Of a DNA stretch of 64,000 nt, positions 26,172 to 35,800 are shown piece after piece. The stretch lies in assembly GCF_021390675.1 (NCBI RefSeq), contig NZ_JAJEJV010000003.1:234293-298292 (forward strand), given 5' to 3'. Numbering within the stretch: position 1 is the stretch's first letter; the number at the start of each line of letters is the position of its first letter. A model generated the notes under the pieces. The model saw only the letters and a list, made by a program, of their open reading frames with translations, was not told where the DNA came from and ran no database searches. This DNA comes from Dyella sp. 2HG41-7. GTDB lineage: Bacteria > Pseudomonadota > Gammaproteobacteria > Xanthomonadales > Rhodanobacteraceae. The position numbers and the translations under genes were made by a program.

Positions 26172-28154
26172 ATGCTCAACCCCCAACAATTGGCCGCTGT
26201 CGAGCACGTCGAAAGTCCGCTGCTGGTGCTTGCGGGCGCCGGCTCCGGCAAAACCTCCGTTATTACGCAGAAAATCGCGCACCTGGTGCAGCGTCGCAAA
26301 TTAGCCGCGTCGAAAATCGCCGCCATTACGTTTACCAACAAGGCGGCGCGCGAAATGCGCGAACGCGTCAGCAAGCTGGTAAGCGCAGACGATGCAACGG
26401 CGCTTACGGTGTGCACGTTTCACGCCTTGGGCTTGAAGTTTCTGCAAATCGAACATGCGCGCGCCGGCATGCGTCGCGGCTTTTCCGTATTGGACGCGGA
26501 CGACAGCGAAAACATCGTCAAGGAACTGGCGCCCAAAGGCGTGAAACCCGATGTGCTGTTCGGCTTGCGCAATTTGCTGAGCCGCGCCAAAAACAGCGGC
26601 TTGTCCCCGGAAGAAGCGCTCGCCGCCGCGCGCAGTCCACGCGAGCTGGAAGCGGCCACGATTTACGACTTGTATCAGCAACGTCTCGCCGCGTTCAACG
26701 CGGTCGATTTCGACGATCTGATTCGCCTGCCGCTGCGCATTCTTGAAAGCGACGAAGAATGCCGCAACGCGTGGCGCGAACGCTTGCGTTATTTACTGGT
26801 GGACGAATACCAGGACACCAACGACGCGCAATATCGTTTGCTGAAAGCGCTGGCGGGCGAGCGCGGCAACTTTACCTGCGTGGGCGACGACGATCAGTCC
26901 ATCTACGCGTGGCGCGGCGCCAATCCCGAGAATATTGAACAGCTCGGCAAGGATTGGACGAATCTGCGCGTGATCAAGTTGGAGCAGAACTATCGCTGCG
27001 GCAAGCGCATTCTGCGCTCCGCCAACCAGCTGATCGCCAACAATCCGCATCTGCATACCAAAAAGCTGTGGAGCGAGCATCCGGAAGGCGCGCCGATCCG
27101 CGTCATCGAATGCAAAGAGGCGGAGCACGAAGCCGAACGCATCGCCGGTATGGCGGCGACGCTGGCCGAGAAGCACAAAGTGCGCTGGCACGATATGGCG
27201 ATCCTGTATCGCGGCAACTTCCAGGCGCGTCCTCTGGAAAAGGCGCTGCGCCTTGCACGCGTCCCGTATCACTTGACCGGCGCGTTGTCGTTTCTCGATC
27301 GCGCGGAAGTGAAAGATTTGCTGTGCTATCTGCGCCTGCTCACCAATCCCAGCGACGACGCCGCCTTTTTGCGCGTGGTCAATGTGCCCAAGCGCGAAGT
27401 CGGCTCGACGACGTTGGAAAAGCTTGGTCAAATCGCACAGAGCAAACATTGCTCGCTACTCGAAGCCACACGCAGCGACAGCGTGCTGCGTCAGCTAACG
27501 CCGCGCCCCGCCGCCGCGCTGGCATCGTTCTCCGATTTGCTCGACGAACTGCGCAGCGCGTCTTTGCATGAGAGCGCAGCCGATCTGGTCGACCGTATTC
27601 TTACGCGCACCAACTACGCCGCCCATATCGCCGCCGGCACGCCGGACGCCGCGTTGCGCGAACGCCGCATGGGCAATATGCGCGAACTCGCCGATTGGTT
27701 TCGCGCCATGCAAAAAGGCAACAACAGCGCGGGCGACCTCGCCTCGCAGCTTGCTCTGCTGTCGCATGCGGATCGCGACGAACCCGGCAACGCCTTGCGC
27801 ATGATGACCTTGCATTCGGCAAAAGGCTTGGAGTTTCGTTTCGTTTTTATCGTGGGCTGCGAAGAAGGCACCTTGCCGCATGATGGCGCGATCGATGAAG
27901 GCCGCATCGACGAGGAACGCCGCCTGATGTACGTGGGCATCACGCGCGCCAAGGAATTGCTGACGCTGTCGTGGTCGGCCAAAACCAAACGCTACGGCGA
28001 AGTGCACAACAACCAGCCCAGCCGTTTTCTGCACGAATTGCCGCAAGACGATTTGCATTGGGAAGGCAAAGATCCGGAAGCGGACAAGGAAGCCGTGCGC
28101 GAAACCGCCGAGTCGCATATGGCGAAGATCGCCGCGATGTTGGCAGGCAACTGA
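26172..28154 (+). CDS. rep: ATP-dependent DNA helicase Rep
   Basis: 660 aa, the family's usual length. A 3'-5' superfamily-1 helicase that helps replication forks past obstacles. Motifs in order: Q-motif LNPQQLAAVEHV, I LAGAGSGKTSVI, Ia ITFTNKAAREMRERV, II YLLVDEYQDTN, III GDDDQSIYAWRGA, IV KLEQNYRCGKRILR, V MTLHSAKGLEFRFVF, VI RRLMYVGITRAKELL. It is followed after 8 bp by bluB, suggesting a shared transcript. Confidence 0.96.
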   Translation: MLNPQQLAAVEHVESPLLVLAGAGSGKTSVITQKIAHLVQRRKLAASKIAAITFTNKAAREMRERVSKLVSADDATALTVCTFHALGLKFLQIEHARAGMRRGFSVLDADDSENIVKELAPKGVKPDVLFGLRNLLSRAKNSGLSPEEALAAARSPRELEAATIYDLYQQRLAAFNAVDFDDLIRLPLRILESDEECRNAWRERLRYLLVDEYQDTNDAQYRLLKALAGERGNFTCVGDDDQSIYAWRGANPENIEQLGKDWTNLRVIKLEQNYRCGKRILRSANQLIANNPHLHTKKLWSEHPEGAPIRVIECKEAEHEAERIAGMAATLAEKHKVRWHDMAILYRGNFQARPLEKALRLARVPYHLTGALSFLDRAEVKDLLCYLRLLTNPSDDAAFLRVVNVPKREVGSTTLEKLGQIAQSKHCSLLEATRSDSVLRQLTPRPAAALASFSDLLDELRSASLHESAADLVDRILTRTNYAAHIAAGTPDAALRERRMGNMRELADWFRAMQKGNNSAGDLASQLALLSHADRDEPGNALRMMTLHSAKGLEFRFVFIVGCEEGTLPHDGAIDEGRIDEERRLMYVGITRAKELLTLSWSAKTKRYGEVHNNQPSRFLHELPQDDLHWEGKDPEADKEAVRETAESHMAKIAAMLAGN

Positions 28155-28162
28155 GACCGCTT

Positions 28163-28858
28163 ATGACCGATCATCGCTTTTCCGACGCACAGCGCGAGGG
28201 TCTGTATCGCGCCATTCACGAACGACGCGACGTTCGCTCGCAGTTTCTGCCCGATCCCATTGCGCCCGATGTGCTGGCTCGCCTGCTGCATGCGGCGCAT
28301 CACGCGCCGTCAGTGGGCTTTATGCAGCCGTGGGATTTTGTGGTGATCGACAGCATCGAGATTAAGCGCGCGGTGAAGGCGCTTTACGACGACGCCAACG
28401 CGGATGCCGCCCACAATTATTCCGGCGACCGCGCGGCGCAATATCGCCGACTGAAATTGGAAGGCATCGTCGACAGCCCGATCAATCTTTGCATCACCTG
28501 CGACCGTCAGCGCGGCGGTCCGCATGTACTCGGCCGGAACACGATGCTGGACGCCGATCTTTTCAGCACGTGTCTGGCCGTGCAGAACCTGTGGCTGGCC
28601 GCGCGCGCCGAAGGGATCGGCGTGGGCTGGGTGAGCATTGTCGATCCGTCGCGCTTGGCCGAAACGCTCGGCCTGCCGGAGCAGGTTTATCCGCTGGCCT
28701 ATTTGTGCCTGGGGCACGTAAGCGAGTTTCTGCCCAAGCCCGAATTGGAAATGGTCGGCTGGCGTTCGCGCTTGCCGTTGGAGCAATTGCTTCACGGCAA
28801 TACGTGGGACGGCGCCGTGCAGGACGACTCGCTGTTGTCCGCGATTCGCGAATCGTGA
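28163..28858 (+). CDS. bluB: 5,6-dimethylbenzimidazole synthase (BluB), nitroreductase fold
   Basis: 231 aa. Starts MTDHRFSDAQREGLYRAIHE at the ATG 8 bp after rep. BluB uses FMN and oxygen to turn reduced flavin into the lower ligand of vitamin B12. Landmarks: RRDVRSQFLPDPI, HHAPSVGFMQPWDFV, PINLCITCDRQRGGPHVLGR (the lid over the flavin) and GVGWVSIVDP. No other cobalamin gene is in the window, so it may serve salvage and remodelling of B12. General nitroreductase activity is the alternative. Confidence 0.9.
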   Translation: MTDHRFSDAQREGLYRAIHERRDVRSQFLPDPIAPDVLARLLHAAHHAPSVGFMQPWDFVVIDSIEIKRAVKALYDDANADAAHNYSGDRAAQYRRLKLEGIVDSPINLCITCDRQRGGPHVLGRNTMLDADLFSTCLAVQNLWLAARAEGIGVGWVSIVDPSRLAETLGLPEQVYPLAYLCLGHVSEFLPKPELEMVGWRSRLPLEQLLHGNTWDGAVQDDSLLSAIRES

Positions 28859-28868
28859 GGCGCGCGCG

Positions 28869-29888
28869 TCAAATCATCTCGTTCGCTTCAAGCTCGCTCT
28901 TGAGATACGCGTAGTAGATCGGCGCGGCGACCAGTCCGGCCAAACCGAACGCCGCTTCCATCACCAGCATCGCCACCAGCAGCTCCCACGCTCGCGCGCG
29001 AATCTGCGTGCCGATGATGCGCGCGTTGAGAAAGTATTCCAGCTTGTGGATCACGATCAGAAAGCCAAGCGACGCGGCCGCTACCCAAAGCGACACGGAC
29101 AAACTGGCAATCGTCACTGCGGTGTTGGAGATGAGGTTGCCGATCACCGGTAGAAGCCCGGCGAGGAAGGTCACCACCACCAGTGTTTTCGCCAACGGCA
29201 CGTGGATATCCATCAGCGGCAATACGCCGAGTAGAAACACCGCCGTGGCCAGCGTATTGATCAGCGAAATCTTGATCTGCGCAAAGACGATGTTGTGGAA
29301 CGCTTCGGCAAGACGCTGGCAACGCACGCCCAATGCAGCGGCGAGCGGCCCGATCTGATGCGGTGGACGTGCACGATTGAGCGCCACCAACGCGCCCAGC
29401 ACCAGGCCGAGAATGATATGCACCAGCACGCGCGCCGTTTCCTTGCCTGCGTTCTGCAAACTCATGGCATGGCGGCGCGTGAGATCCAGCGCCATCACGC
29501 GCAATTCGTCGACGCTGTCGGGCAGCAGGTTGGTCAACGATGCTGGCAATTGCACGCGGGCTTTTTCGACCAGCGGCATCAGCTGCTGCTCCCAAATAAG
29601 TCCGGGATTGCTGATTTCGTTCCGAAAAAACCCGACCAGCGCGACGATCAGCAAGGTGAGCAATCCCACCACCACCACGCCCAGCGTCGTCACTACCACC
29701 AGTCGCGCACGCTCGCCGGAAATGCGTCGGCCGAGCAAGGGCGTCATGGCGTGCACCAATTCGTAGACCAGCAAGCCCGCCAGCAGCGCGGGCAGCAGAT
29801 GCAATCGCAGCACCAGCACCAACGCCAGCGCCGTCAGCACGTAACTGGCGACGCGAACGCCGCGGGTGGATTCGGGAAGTACCGACAC
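28869..29888 (-). CDS. AI-2E family transporter (PerM-like)
   Basis: 339 aa, with the family's paired helices at the N-terminus (YVLTALALVLVLRLHLLPAL), a soluble central loop (~90-165) and a C-terminal block of five to six helices including the LLGVLPLMDIHVPLAKTLVV region and GLLPVIGNLISNTAVT. Members were first described as autoinducer-2 exporters but many are putative sodium/proton antiporters or permeases, so the substrate is open. It is convergent with bluB (10-bp gap) and divergent from the acid-phosphatase gene. Confidence 0.9.
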   Translation of the reverse strand: MSVLPESTRGVRVASYVLTALALVLVLRLHLLPALLAGLLVYELVHAMTPLLGRRISGERARLVVVTTLGVVVVGLLTLLIVALVGFFRNEISNPGLIWEQQLMPLVEKARVQLPASLTNLLPDSVDELRVMALDLTRRHAMSLQNAGKETARVLVHIILGLVLGALVALNRARPPHQIGPLAAALGVRCQRLAEAFHNIVFAQIKISLINTLATAVFLLGVLPLMDIHVPLAKTLVVVTFLAGLLPVIGNLISNTAVTIASLSVSLWVAAASLGFLIVIHKLEYFLNARIIGTQIRARAWELLVAMLVMEAAFGLAGLVAAPIYYAYLKSELEANEMI

Positions 29889-29979
29889 GGGGATAACCTT
29901 TGGCAGCGCCGAATACCCGCAAGTCTGTCATAAACTTGCGCCATCCTCTGCCGGTTTCGTCTCTTTCACAGGGTGTTTC

Positions 29980-30876
29980 ATGATCAAGTCTTTGCCCGTT
30001 CTGCTGGGCATGTCGTTGTTGCTTTGCGGATGCGCCAGCCAGGCGCCGCATCCCACCGCGCCCGCGTCGAACGCGACCGCGCCATCGCAACCAGCGCCTG
30101 TCGCCCACGCCGACGACAATCTCAACGCCGTCGCTTGGACACAGACCGCGCTCGAACACGATCTGATTTATCAGGAAACCTTTCGCAGCGCGCAGTCGCA
30201 GTTGCTGACCGCACTCAAAGACAAAAACTGGGATGCGTTACCAAGCGACGATCGCATTGCGTCGATCAAAGATCTGAAGCCGGCCGTGATCTTGGATATC
30301 GACGAAACCGTGCTCGACAACTCGCCTTATCAAGCGCGCCTGATTCGCAGCGGCGGCGAATACAACGAAGCCGATTGGGCCGCATGGTGCAAAGAGGAGC
30401 GCGCACGCGCGATGCCCGGCGCTGTGGCCTTTACGCAATTCGCCGCCAAGCACGGCATTGCGGTGATTTACATCTCCAACCGCGCACAGGATCTCGACAG
30501 CGCCACCATCGACAACCTGCGCAAGGTCGGCCTGCCCGTTTCGGGACCAGACGCGTTCCTTGGACTGGGCACCATCCTGCCGGGTTGCGATCAGGTCGGC
30601 ACCGAAAAGAACTGCCGCCGCCAGCTCGTCAGCAAGCGCTATCGCGTGCTGATGCAGTTCGGCGATCAACTTGGCGATTTCGTCACGGTACTGAGCAACA
30701 CCGCCACCGGCCGAGCTCAAGCTATGGCAACCTATATGGGTTGGATCGGTACCCGCTGGTTTGTGCTGCCCAATCCCACCTACGGTTCCTGGGAGCCGGC
30801 GTTGTTCAACAACGAGTGGGGCCAGCCGCGCGATCAGCGTCGCCTGCAGAAGATCCGAGCGCTACATGTAGATTGA
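29980..30876 (+). CDS. HAD-family acid phosphatase lipoprotein (class C / e(P4)-like)
   Basis: 298 aa from the ATG at 29980 (MIKSLPVLLGMSLLLCGCAS), a lipoprotein signal with lipobox LCGC. The catalytic motif is VILDIDETVLDNSPYQ, the mark of class C nonspecific acid phosphatases; further motifs are VIYISNRAQDLDSATI and LMQFGDQLGDFV. Such outer-membrane-anchored enzymes dephosphorylate nucleotides for uptake. A Pro/Ala/Thr-rich linker (residues ~22-45) follows the lipid anchor. An intrinsic terminator lies downstream. Confidence 0.92.
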   Translation: MIKSLPVLLGMSLLLCGCASQAPHPTAPASNATAPSQPAPVAHADDNLNAVAWTQTALEHDLIYQETFRSAQSQLLTALKDKNWDALPSDDRIASIKDLKPAVILDIDETVLDNSPYQARLIRSGGEYNEADWAAWCKEERARAMPGAVAFTQFAAKHGIAVIYISNRAQDLDSATIDNLRKVGLPVSGPDAFLGLGTILPGCDQVGTEKNCRRQLVSKRYRVLMQFGDQLGDFVTVLSNTATGRAQAMATYMGWIGTRWFVLPNPTYGSWEPALFNNEWGQPRDQRRLQKIRALHVD

Positions 30877-31012
30877 ATTAATTCAATCACTTATACAGAC
30901 ATACTTAAAGTATTGCTTGAAGACAGGAAGAGCTCTATCATGGGCTCGCCTGTCCTGCTGACCTCCAATTCTCTGCGGGCATGGCCATTTCCCTTCCGGC
31001 TCTGCCGGCATG

Positions 31013-31048
31013 ACCCTGCGAGGCCCAACGCCCGCGGGGTTTTCTTTT
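31013..31048 (+). terminator. Probable intrinsic terminator
   Basis: Stem ACCCTGCG / CGCGGGGTT with one G:T pair and a 12-base loop, followed by a TTCTTTT tail. It lies in the 256-bp gap between the phosphatase and the lipoprotein gene; nothing else is seen in that gap apart from GC-rich leader sequence. Confidence 0.6.
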
Positions 31049-31132
31049 AAGATGCACCGCGCCCTCTCTGTGGCGCCTGTTTGTGCCCTTTGCCTGGATG
31101 GCAAGCCACCGCCCTCGTCCGAGAGAGATTCC

Positions 31133-32110
31133 ATGCGCTTTCAAACACTTGGCCGCAGCCTGCTGCTCCTGGCGATGCTCGCCCTGGTCGCCTGCCACAA
31201 GAAAGAAGAGAACGCAGCGACGCCCGGCGGCGCCACACCGGAAGCGTCGGTGGAGCAGTCGATCGCCCTGATCAAAACGGGCGACTTCGCCGGCTTCTGG
31301 CAACATGAGCTGCCCCCGGCGGACTACGCCAATCTGCGCACGGACTGGACCAAGCCCCGCCCGGACCAACGCCCCATTACCGACGAAGATCGCGCCCGTT
31401 TCGCGCAATCGATCCAGCAGATCACCGCGCCGAACGCGGAAACCACGCTGTACAACCAGCTCAAGCCCAAGCTGGTGCAGATGGATCAGCAGTACCACGA
31501 TCAGTTGCCGGTGATGATCGGCATCGGCCAGGCGATCCTCACCACCGGCATCGCGCAAAACAAAACGATGACGGAAAACCAGAAGCAGCAAGCGCGCGAC
31601 GTGCTCAACGTGCTGCTGCCCTGGGCGCAGCAAACGCCGTGGTTCGATCAGGACAAAGCCAAGCAGGCAGTGGGCGTGGTGGTGACCACCGCGCGCCAGC
31701 TCAACTTGAAGTCCGCCGACGACGTTTTGCATATGGATTTCGATACGTCGATGAAGCAGTACGCCATCGGCTACACAGGCCTCAAGCAATTGCTCAATAT
31801 TTACGGCTTGTCGGTCGACGACGTGCTGGATTCGGCGAAGGTGACGACGCTCAGCGTGGATCACGGTCACGCGCATGTGAAGATCGACTACACCTTGCTG
31901 GGTAAACCGCTGAGTACGGATTCTCAATTGGTGTTGATCGACGGTCGCTGGTACAGCCAGGACGCGATCGACAGCGAGCATGCTCAGCACGAGCAGCTGC
32001 TGCATCCGCCCGCGCCTGCCGGCAGCGCCAGCGCCCCGGCGCCAGCGGCTTCCGCGCAAGCGCCGGCAAGCAGCGCCTCCACCAGCACGACGCTGGCCGC
32101 AAAACCCTAA
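31133..32110 (+). CDS. Lipoprotein of unknown function, 325 aa
   Basis: The ATG at 31133 starts MRFQTLGRSLLLLAMLALVAC, a lipoprotein signal with lipobox LVAC. The mature part has many Gln and Asp residues and a helical character (QKQQARDVLNVLLPWAQQTP, VVVTTARQLNLKSADDVLHM), with VKIDYTLLGKPLSTDSQLVL and DGRWYSQDAID near the end. The C-terminal ~35 residues are low-complexity Ala/Pro/Ser. I recognise no named family. It ends 27 bp before plsB on the same strand and may be cotranscribed with it, hinting at an envelope role. Confidence 0.85.
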   Translation: MRFQTLGRSLLLLAMLALVACHKKEENAATPGGATPEASVEQSIALIKTGDFAGFWQHELPPADYANLRTDWTKPRPDQRPITDEDRARFAQSIQQITAPNAETTLYNQLKPKLVQMDQQYHDQLPVMIGIGQAILTTGIAQNKTMTENQKQQARDVLNVLLPWAQQTPWFDQDKAKQAVGVVVTTARQLNLKSADDVLHMDFDTSMKQYAIGYTGLKQLLNIYGLSVDDVLDSAKVTTLSVDHGHAHVKIDYTLLGKPLSTDSQLVLIDGRWYSQDAIDSEHAQHEQLLHPPAPAGSASAPAPAASAQAPASSASTSTTLAAKP

Positions 32111-32137
32111 GCCGGCCGTAGGGCCGACCGCTACACT

Positions 32138-34813
32138 ATGCAGATGCCGATGATGACGACCGCGGAACAGACTTACCGCAGCCGCGCCCCCTGGTGGTTC
32201 AACCTCGCCGGGCACCTGCTCGAACCCTGGGTACGCATTCGCCGCGATCCAGCGGAGCCGGCTACGCTGCTACAAGGCGATGCACCGGTTTGCTACGTGA
32301 TCGAACGCGATGGATTTTCCGACGCGTTGATCCTGGATCGCGCCTGTCGCGAAGCCGGCCTGCCCAGCCCGATGCAACCGTTGCCGCATACGCGGCGGCG
32401 TCGTTCGGTGTTTGCGTTGGCGCGTCGCGATGGCTGGATTTTCGGACGCAGTCGCCAGCGCTCGCCGAACGAACCGCTGGGCCAATTGGTGCGTTCGCTG
32501 GAAGGCTTTCCCGAACGCGATATTCAGATCGTGCCGGTTTCCATTTACGTCGGTCGCGCGCCCACGCGCGAATCCGGCTGGTTCAGCGTGCTGTTTTCGG
32601 AAAACTGGGTGGTGGTCGGCCGCTTCCGCCGCATGTTGGCGTTTCTGCTCAACGGGCGCGACACGGTGGTGCATTTTTCCGCGCCGGTGTCCTTGCGCGC
32701 CGCGTTGAATGAACAAGCCGAAGTTCGCCCCGAACGCTTCGCGCGCAAAATGGCGCGCGTATTGCGCACGCACTTCCGCCGCATTCGCGCGGCGGTGATC
32801 GGCCCCGATCTTTCGCACCGTCGCACCGTCGTCGACGCGGTGCTCAACGCCGAACCGGTGCGCTCCGCCATCACGTCCACCGCGGCGAAGGAAAACATCA
32901 GTTACGCCAAAGCGTGGCAACGCGCGCATAAGATGATGATGGAAATCGCCGCCGATTATTCGCACCCGGTGGTGCGTTCGGCATCATTCCTGCTGCGCAA
33001 TTTCTGGAACAAGTTGTACGACGGCATCACCATGCATCACTTCGACAAGGCGCGCGCCGCAGCGCCCGGTTACGAAGTGGTGTACGTGCCGAGCCATCGC
33101 AGTCATGCGGACTATCTGCTGATGTCGTATCAGCTGCATGCCTCCGGCGTGGTGGTGCCGCATATCGCGGCCGGCGTGAATCTCAATTTGCCGGTAATCG
33201 GGCCCTTCCTTCGTCGTGGCGGCGCGTTCTTCCTGCGTCGCAGTTTCAAGGGCAACGCGCTGTATTCAGTGGTGTTCAACGAATACGTGGCGCAGTTGAT
33301 CGATCGCGGCGTGCCGATGGAATACTTTATCGAAGGCGGTCGTTCGCGCACCGGTCGTTTGCTCGCGCCGCGTGCCGGCATGTTGGTGATGACCGTGCGC
33401 GCGTTTCTTCGTGCGCCACGCCGTCCCGTGCTCTTTCAGCCGGTCTACATCGGTTACGAAAAGCTGATGGAAGGCAAAAGTTACATCGGCGAACTGTCCG
33501 GCAAACCCAAAGAAAAAGAATCGCTGATCGGCCTGATTCGCGGACTTGGCGTTTTGCGTCAGCGTTACGGCCACGTCGCGCTCAATTTCGGCGAGCCGAT
33601 CGAATTGACGCCCATGCTCGACGCCGCCAGCACGAACTGGCGCGACACCACCACCGATCCCAACGCCAAGCCGGAATGGCTCGGGTCCGTGGTCGATCAA
33701 CTCGCCGAAAAGATTCAGATCAACATCAATCGCGCCGCGGACGTTAACCCGATCAACCTGCTCGCATTGGCGCTGCTGTCAACACCCAAACATGCGATGG
33801 CGGAAAGCGACCTGCTAGCGCAGCTCGATCTGCTCAAGGCGCTGCTGGAAGAGCTTCCCTACTCCGACCGCATGACGCTCACGCCGATGGCGCCCGACGC
33901 CATCATTCAATACGGCGAGCAGATGGGTTGGATCACCCGCGTACGTCATCCGCTCGGCGACGTGCTGACGGTGGAAGGCGAACCCGCTGTGTTGCTGAGC
34001 TACTTCCGCAACAACGTGCTGCATCTCACCGCGACCGCCGCGTGGGTGGCGTGCTGCTTCCTCAACAATCGCCGCATGTCGCGCGCGTCGGTGCAGCGAC
34101 TTGGGCGCATCATCTATCCCTTTATCCAAGGCGAGTTGTTCCTGCCCTGGGACGCCGACGGTTTCGGCGTGCAGCTTCAGGCCACCATCGACTTCTTCGT
34201 GCGTCGTGGCTTGCTGGAGACCACCGGCGACGGTCGCGTACTTGAACGCGGCCCTGGACAGGACGACGCCGCTTATCAATTGAAGATCATCGCGCGCAGC
34301 CTGATCCAGGCGTTCGAGCGCTACTACATCGCCATCGCCGCGTTGGTGAAAAACGGCCCGCACACCATCACCGCCAGCGAGCTGGAAAACGTCTGTACGC
34401 TTACTGCGCAACGCCTGAGCTTGCTCAGCGAACCGCTGGCGCCGGAGTTTTTCGACAAGGCGCTGTTCCGCGGCTTTATTCAAAAGCTGCGCGAACGCCG
34501 TGTGGTGTGGACCGACGCGAACGGCAAGCTCGATTACGACGCGGCGCTCGAAGGCATGGTGCGCGACGCACGCGTGATTCTCGCGCGCGAAATGCGTCAT
34601 GCGATTTTGAAGATCACCGGCAGCGAAGGCGAGAAGGAACCGACGCGCGCGCCGCCTGTGCCAGAACCAGAACCCGAGCCACCGTCATTGACGCTGACGC
34701 CGCCGCCGGGACCCCCCGAATCGATGAACACCAGCGAAGAGCTGCACGAGCGGCATGTGATTGCGGAGCATCGGGAGCATGAACATGCTCCGCCGGATCA
34801 CGAGAACGATTGA
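32138..34813 (+). CDS. plsB: Glycerol-3-phosphate 1-O-acyltransferase
   Basis: 891 aa, slightly longer than the E. coli enzyme (807). It makes lysophosphatidate, the first step of phospholipid synthesis, at the inner membrane. The acyltransferase HX4D motif is VPSHRSHADYLLMSY near residue 318; others are GAFFLRRSFKG, EYFIEGGRSRTGRLLAPR and PVYIGYEKLMEG. The C-terminal tail is rich in Pro and Glu (PVPEPEPEPPSLTLTPPPG), an addition outside the catalytic part. Starts at 32144 or 32150 are also possible. Its substrate is made by GpsA. Confidence 0.96.
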   Translation: MQMPMMTTAEQTYRSRAPWWFNLAGHLLEPWVRIRRDPAEPATLLQGDAPVCYVIERDGFSDALILDRACREAGLPSPMQPLPHTRRRRSVFALARRDGWIFGRSRQRSPNEPLGQLVRSLEGFPERDIQIVPVSIYVGRAPTRESGWFSVLFSENWVVVGRFRRMLAFLLNGRDTVVHFSAPVSLRAALNEQAEVRPERFARKMARVLRTHFRRIRAAVIGPDLSHRRTVVDAVLNAEPVRSAITSTAAKENISYAKAWQRAHKMMMEIAADYSHPVVRSASFLLRNFWNKLYDGITMHHFDKARAAAPGYEVVYVPSHRSHADYLLMSYQLHASGVVVPHIAAGVNLNLPVIGPFLRRGGAFFLRRSFKGNALYSVVFNEYVAQLIDRGVPMEYFIEGGRSRTGRLLAPRAGMLVMTVRAFLRAPRRPVLFQPVYIGYEKLMEGKSYIGELSGKPKEKESLIGLIRGLGVLRQRYGHVALNFGEPIELTPMLDAASTNWRDTTTDPNAKPEWLGSVVDQLAEKIQININRAADVNPINLLALALLSTPKHAMAESDLLAQLDLLKALLEELPYSDRMTLTPMAPDAIIQYGEQMGWITRVRHPLGDVLTVEGEPAVLLSYFRNNVLHLTATAAWVACCFLNNRRMSRASVQRLGRIIYPFIQGELFLPWDADGFGVQLQATIDFFVRRGLLETTGDGRVLERGPGQDDAAYQLKIIARSLIQAFERYYIAIAALVKNGPHTITASELENVCTLTAQRLSLLSEPLAPEFFDKALFRGFIQKLRERRVVWTDANGKLDYDAALEGMVRDARVILAREMRHAILKITGSEGEKEPTRAPPVPEPEPEPPSLTLTPPPGPPESMNTSEELHERHVIAEHREHEHAPPDHEND

Positions 34814-34870
34814 CGGCGTTCGACGCGGCCCTTGAGGCGCGTCGAACGCGATCGATAAATCAACGCATCG

Positions 34871-35800
34871 TTACTGCTTGGAACTTCCTTGCCCTAACAT
34901 CGTTCCGTTGACCGCCACGCCATACAGCGAATCCGGCGTATCGTGAAACGCGCTGCGCGTTTCCGAAATGGAACCGTTGAAGCGCGGGTCCTGCGGTCGT
35001 TCGTGCGCATCCATGAAATACGCGACGTCCCACGCGTCCTGATCGGTGAGCGTGTTGCCACGACCCAGCGGCATATTGGCTTTGATAAAACCGGCCGCGT
35101 TGTTGATCTGTTCCATGCCCGCGCCCCAATTGAAGGACTGCGGACCCCATAGCGGCGGAAACACCGTGCGATCGGCGACCTGCTGACCTTGACCGTTGTT
35201 GCCGTGGCACAGCGCGCAATCGCGTTTGAACACCGCCTCGCCACGCGCGTAGTCAGGCGCCATCGCCGGCTTCGACAACTTGGGATAACCGCGTCCGGGC
35301 AACGACGTGCCGGTCGGCGCGCCCTTCGCCATCCAATACGAGTACGTTTCCAACGCCACCAACACAGGATCGCCAAGCGGCGGCGCCTTACCGTTCATGC
35401 TGTACTGAAAGCAACCCTGCAAGCGTTCTTCAAACGTGTTGACGTGGTGATTCTTGGCGCGATACGCGGGATACATCGGATACGCGCTCCAAAGCGGTGC
35501 GGAATGCGCCAGTCGGCCCGCATCGAGATGGCAGTTTTCGCAACTGAGTTGATTGCCGACATACGCTTTGGCGTAACGGCCTGGGTCGATAAAGATTTGC
35601 CGACCTAATGCGATCTGCTTGCCGAATTCGTCGCTCGGCATGGACGATTCCGACGGCGGCTCGAATCGACTCGCGCTTTTCGCTGACGACGACGCGGGAG
35701 CCGGCGTCTTCGATACGGGCGCAGCTGCCTGCTGCGCAGGCTGATGACACGCCGCCAGCGAAAGCGATGCGCCAACCATGATCCATTGCAACGGCTTCAT
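34871..35800 (-). CDS. TsdA-like diheme cytochrome c (thiosulfate dehydrogenase family)
   Basis: 309 aa. The signal MKPLQWIMVGASLSLAAC has lipobox LAAC. Two CxxCH haem sites are SCENCHLDAG and CALCHGNNG. The stretch PMYPAYRAKNHHVNTFEERL followed by QGCFQYSMNGKAPP, with its conserved Cys, and FPPLWGPQSFNWGAGM match the TsdA family, whose members couple thiosulfate to tetrathionate. Function here is inferred from that resemblance. It is the last of four overlapping genes; its ATG overlaps the stop of the preceding cytochrome gene (ATGA), with AGGAG just upstream. Confidence 0.85.
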   Translation of the reverse strand: MKPLQWIMVGASLSLAACHQPAQQAAAPVSKTPAPASSSAKSASRFEPPSESSMPSDEFGKQIALGRQIFIDPGRYAKAYVGNQLSCENCHLDAGRLAHSAPLWSAYPMYPAYRAKNHHVNTFEERLQGCFQYSMNGKAPPLGDPVLVALETYSYWMAKGAPTGTSLPGRGYPKLSKPAMAPDYARGEAVFKRDCALCHGNNGQGQQVADRTVFPPLWGPQSFNWGAGMEQINNAAGFIKANMPLGRGNTLTDQDAWDVAYFMDAHERPQDPRFNGSISETRSAFHDTPDSLYGVAVNGTMLGQGSSKQ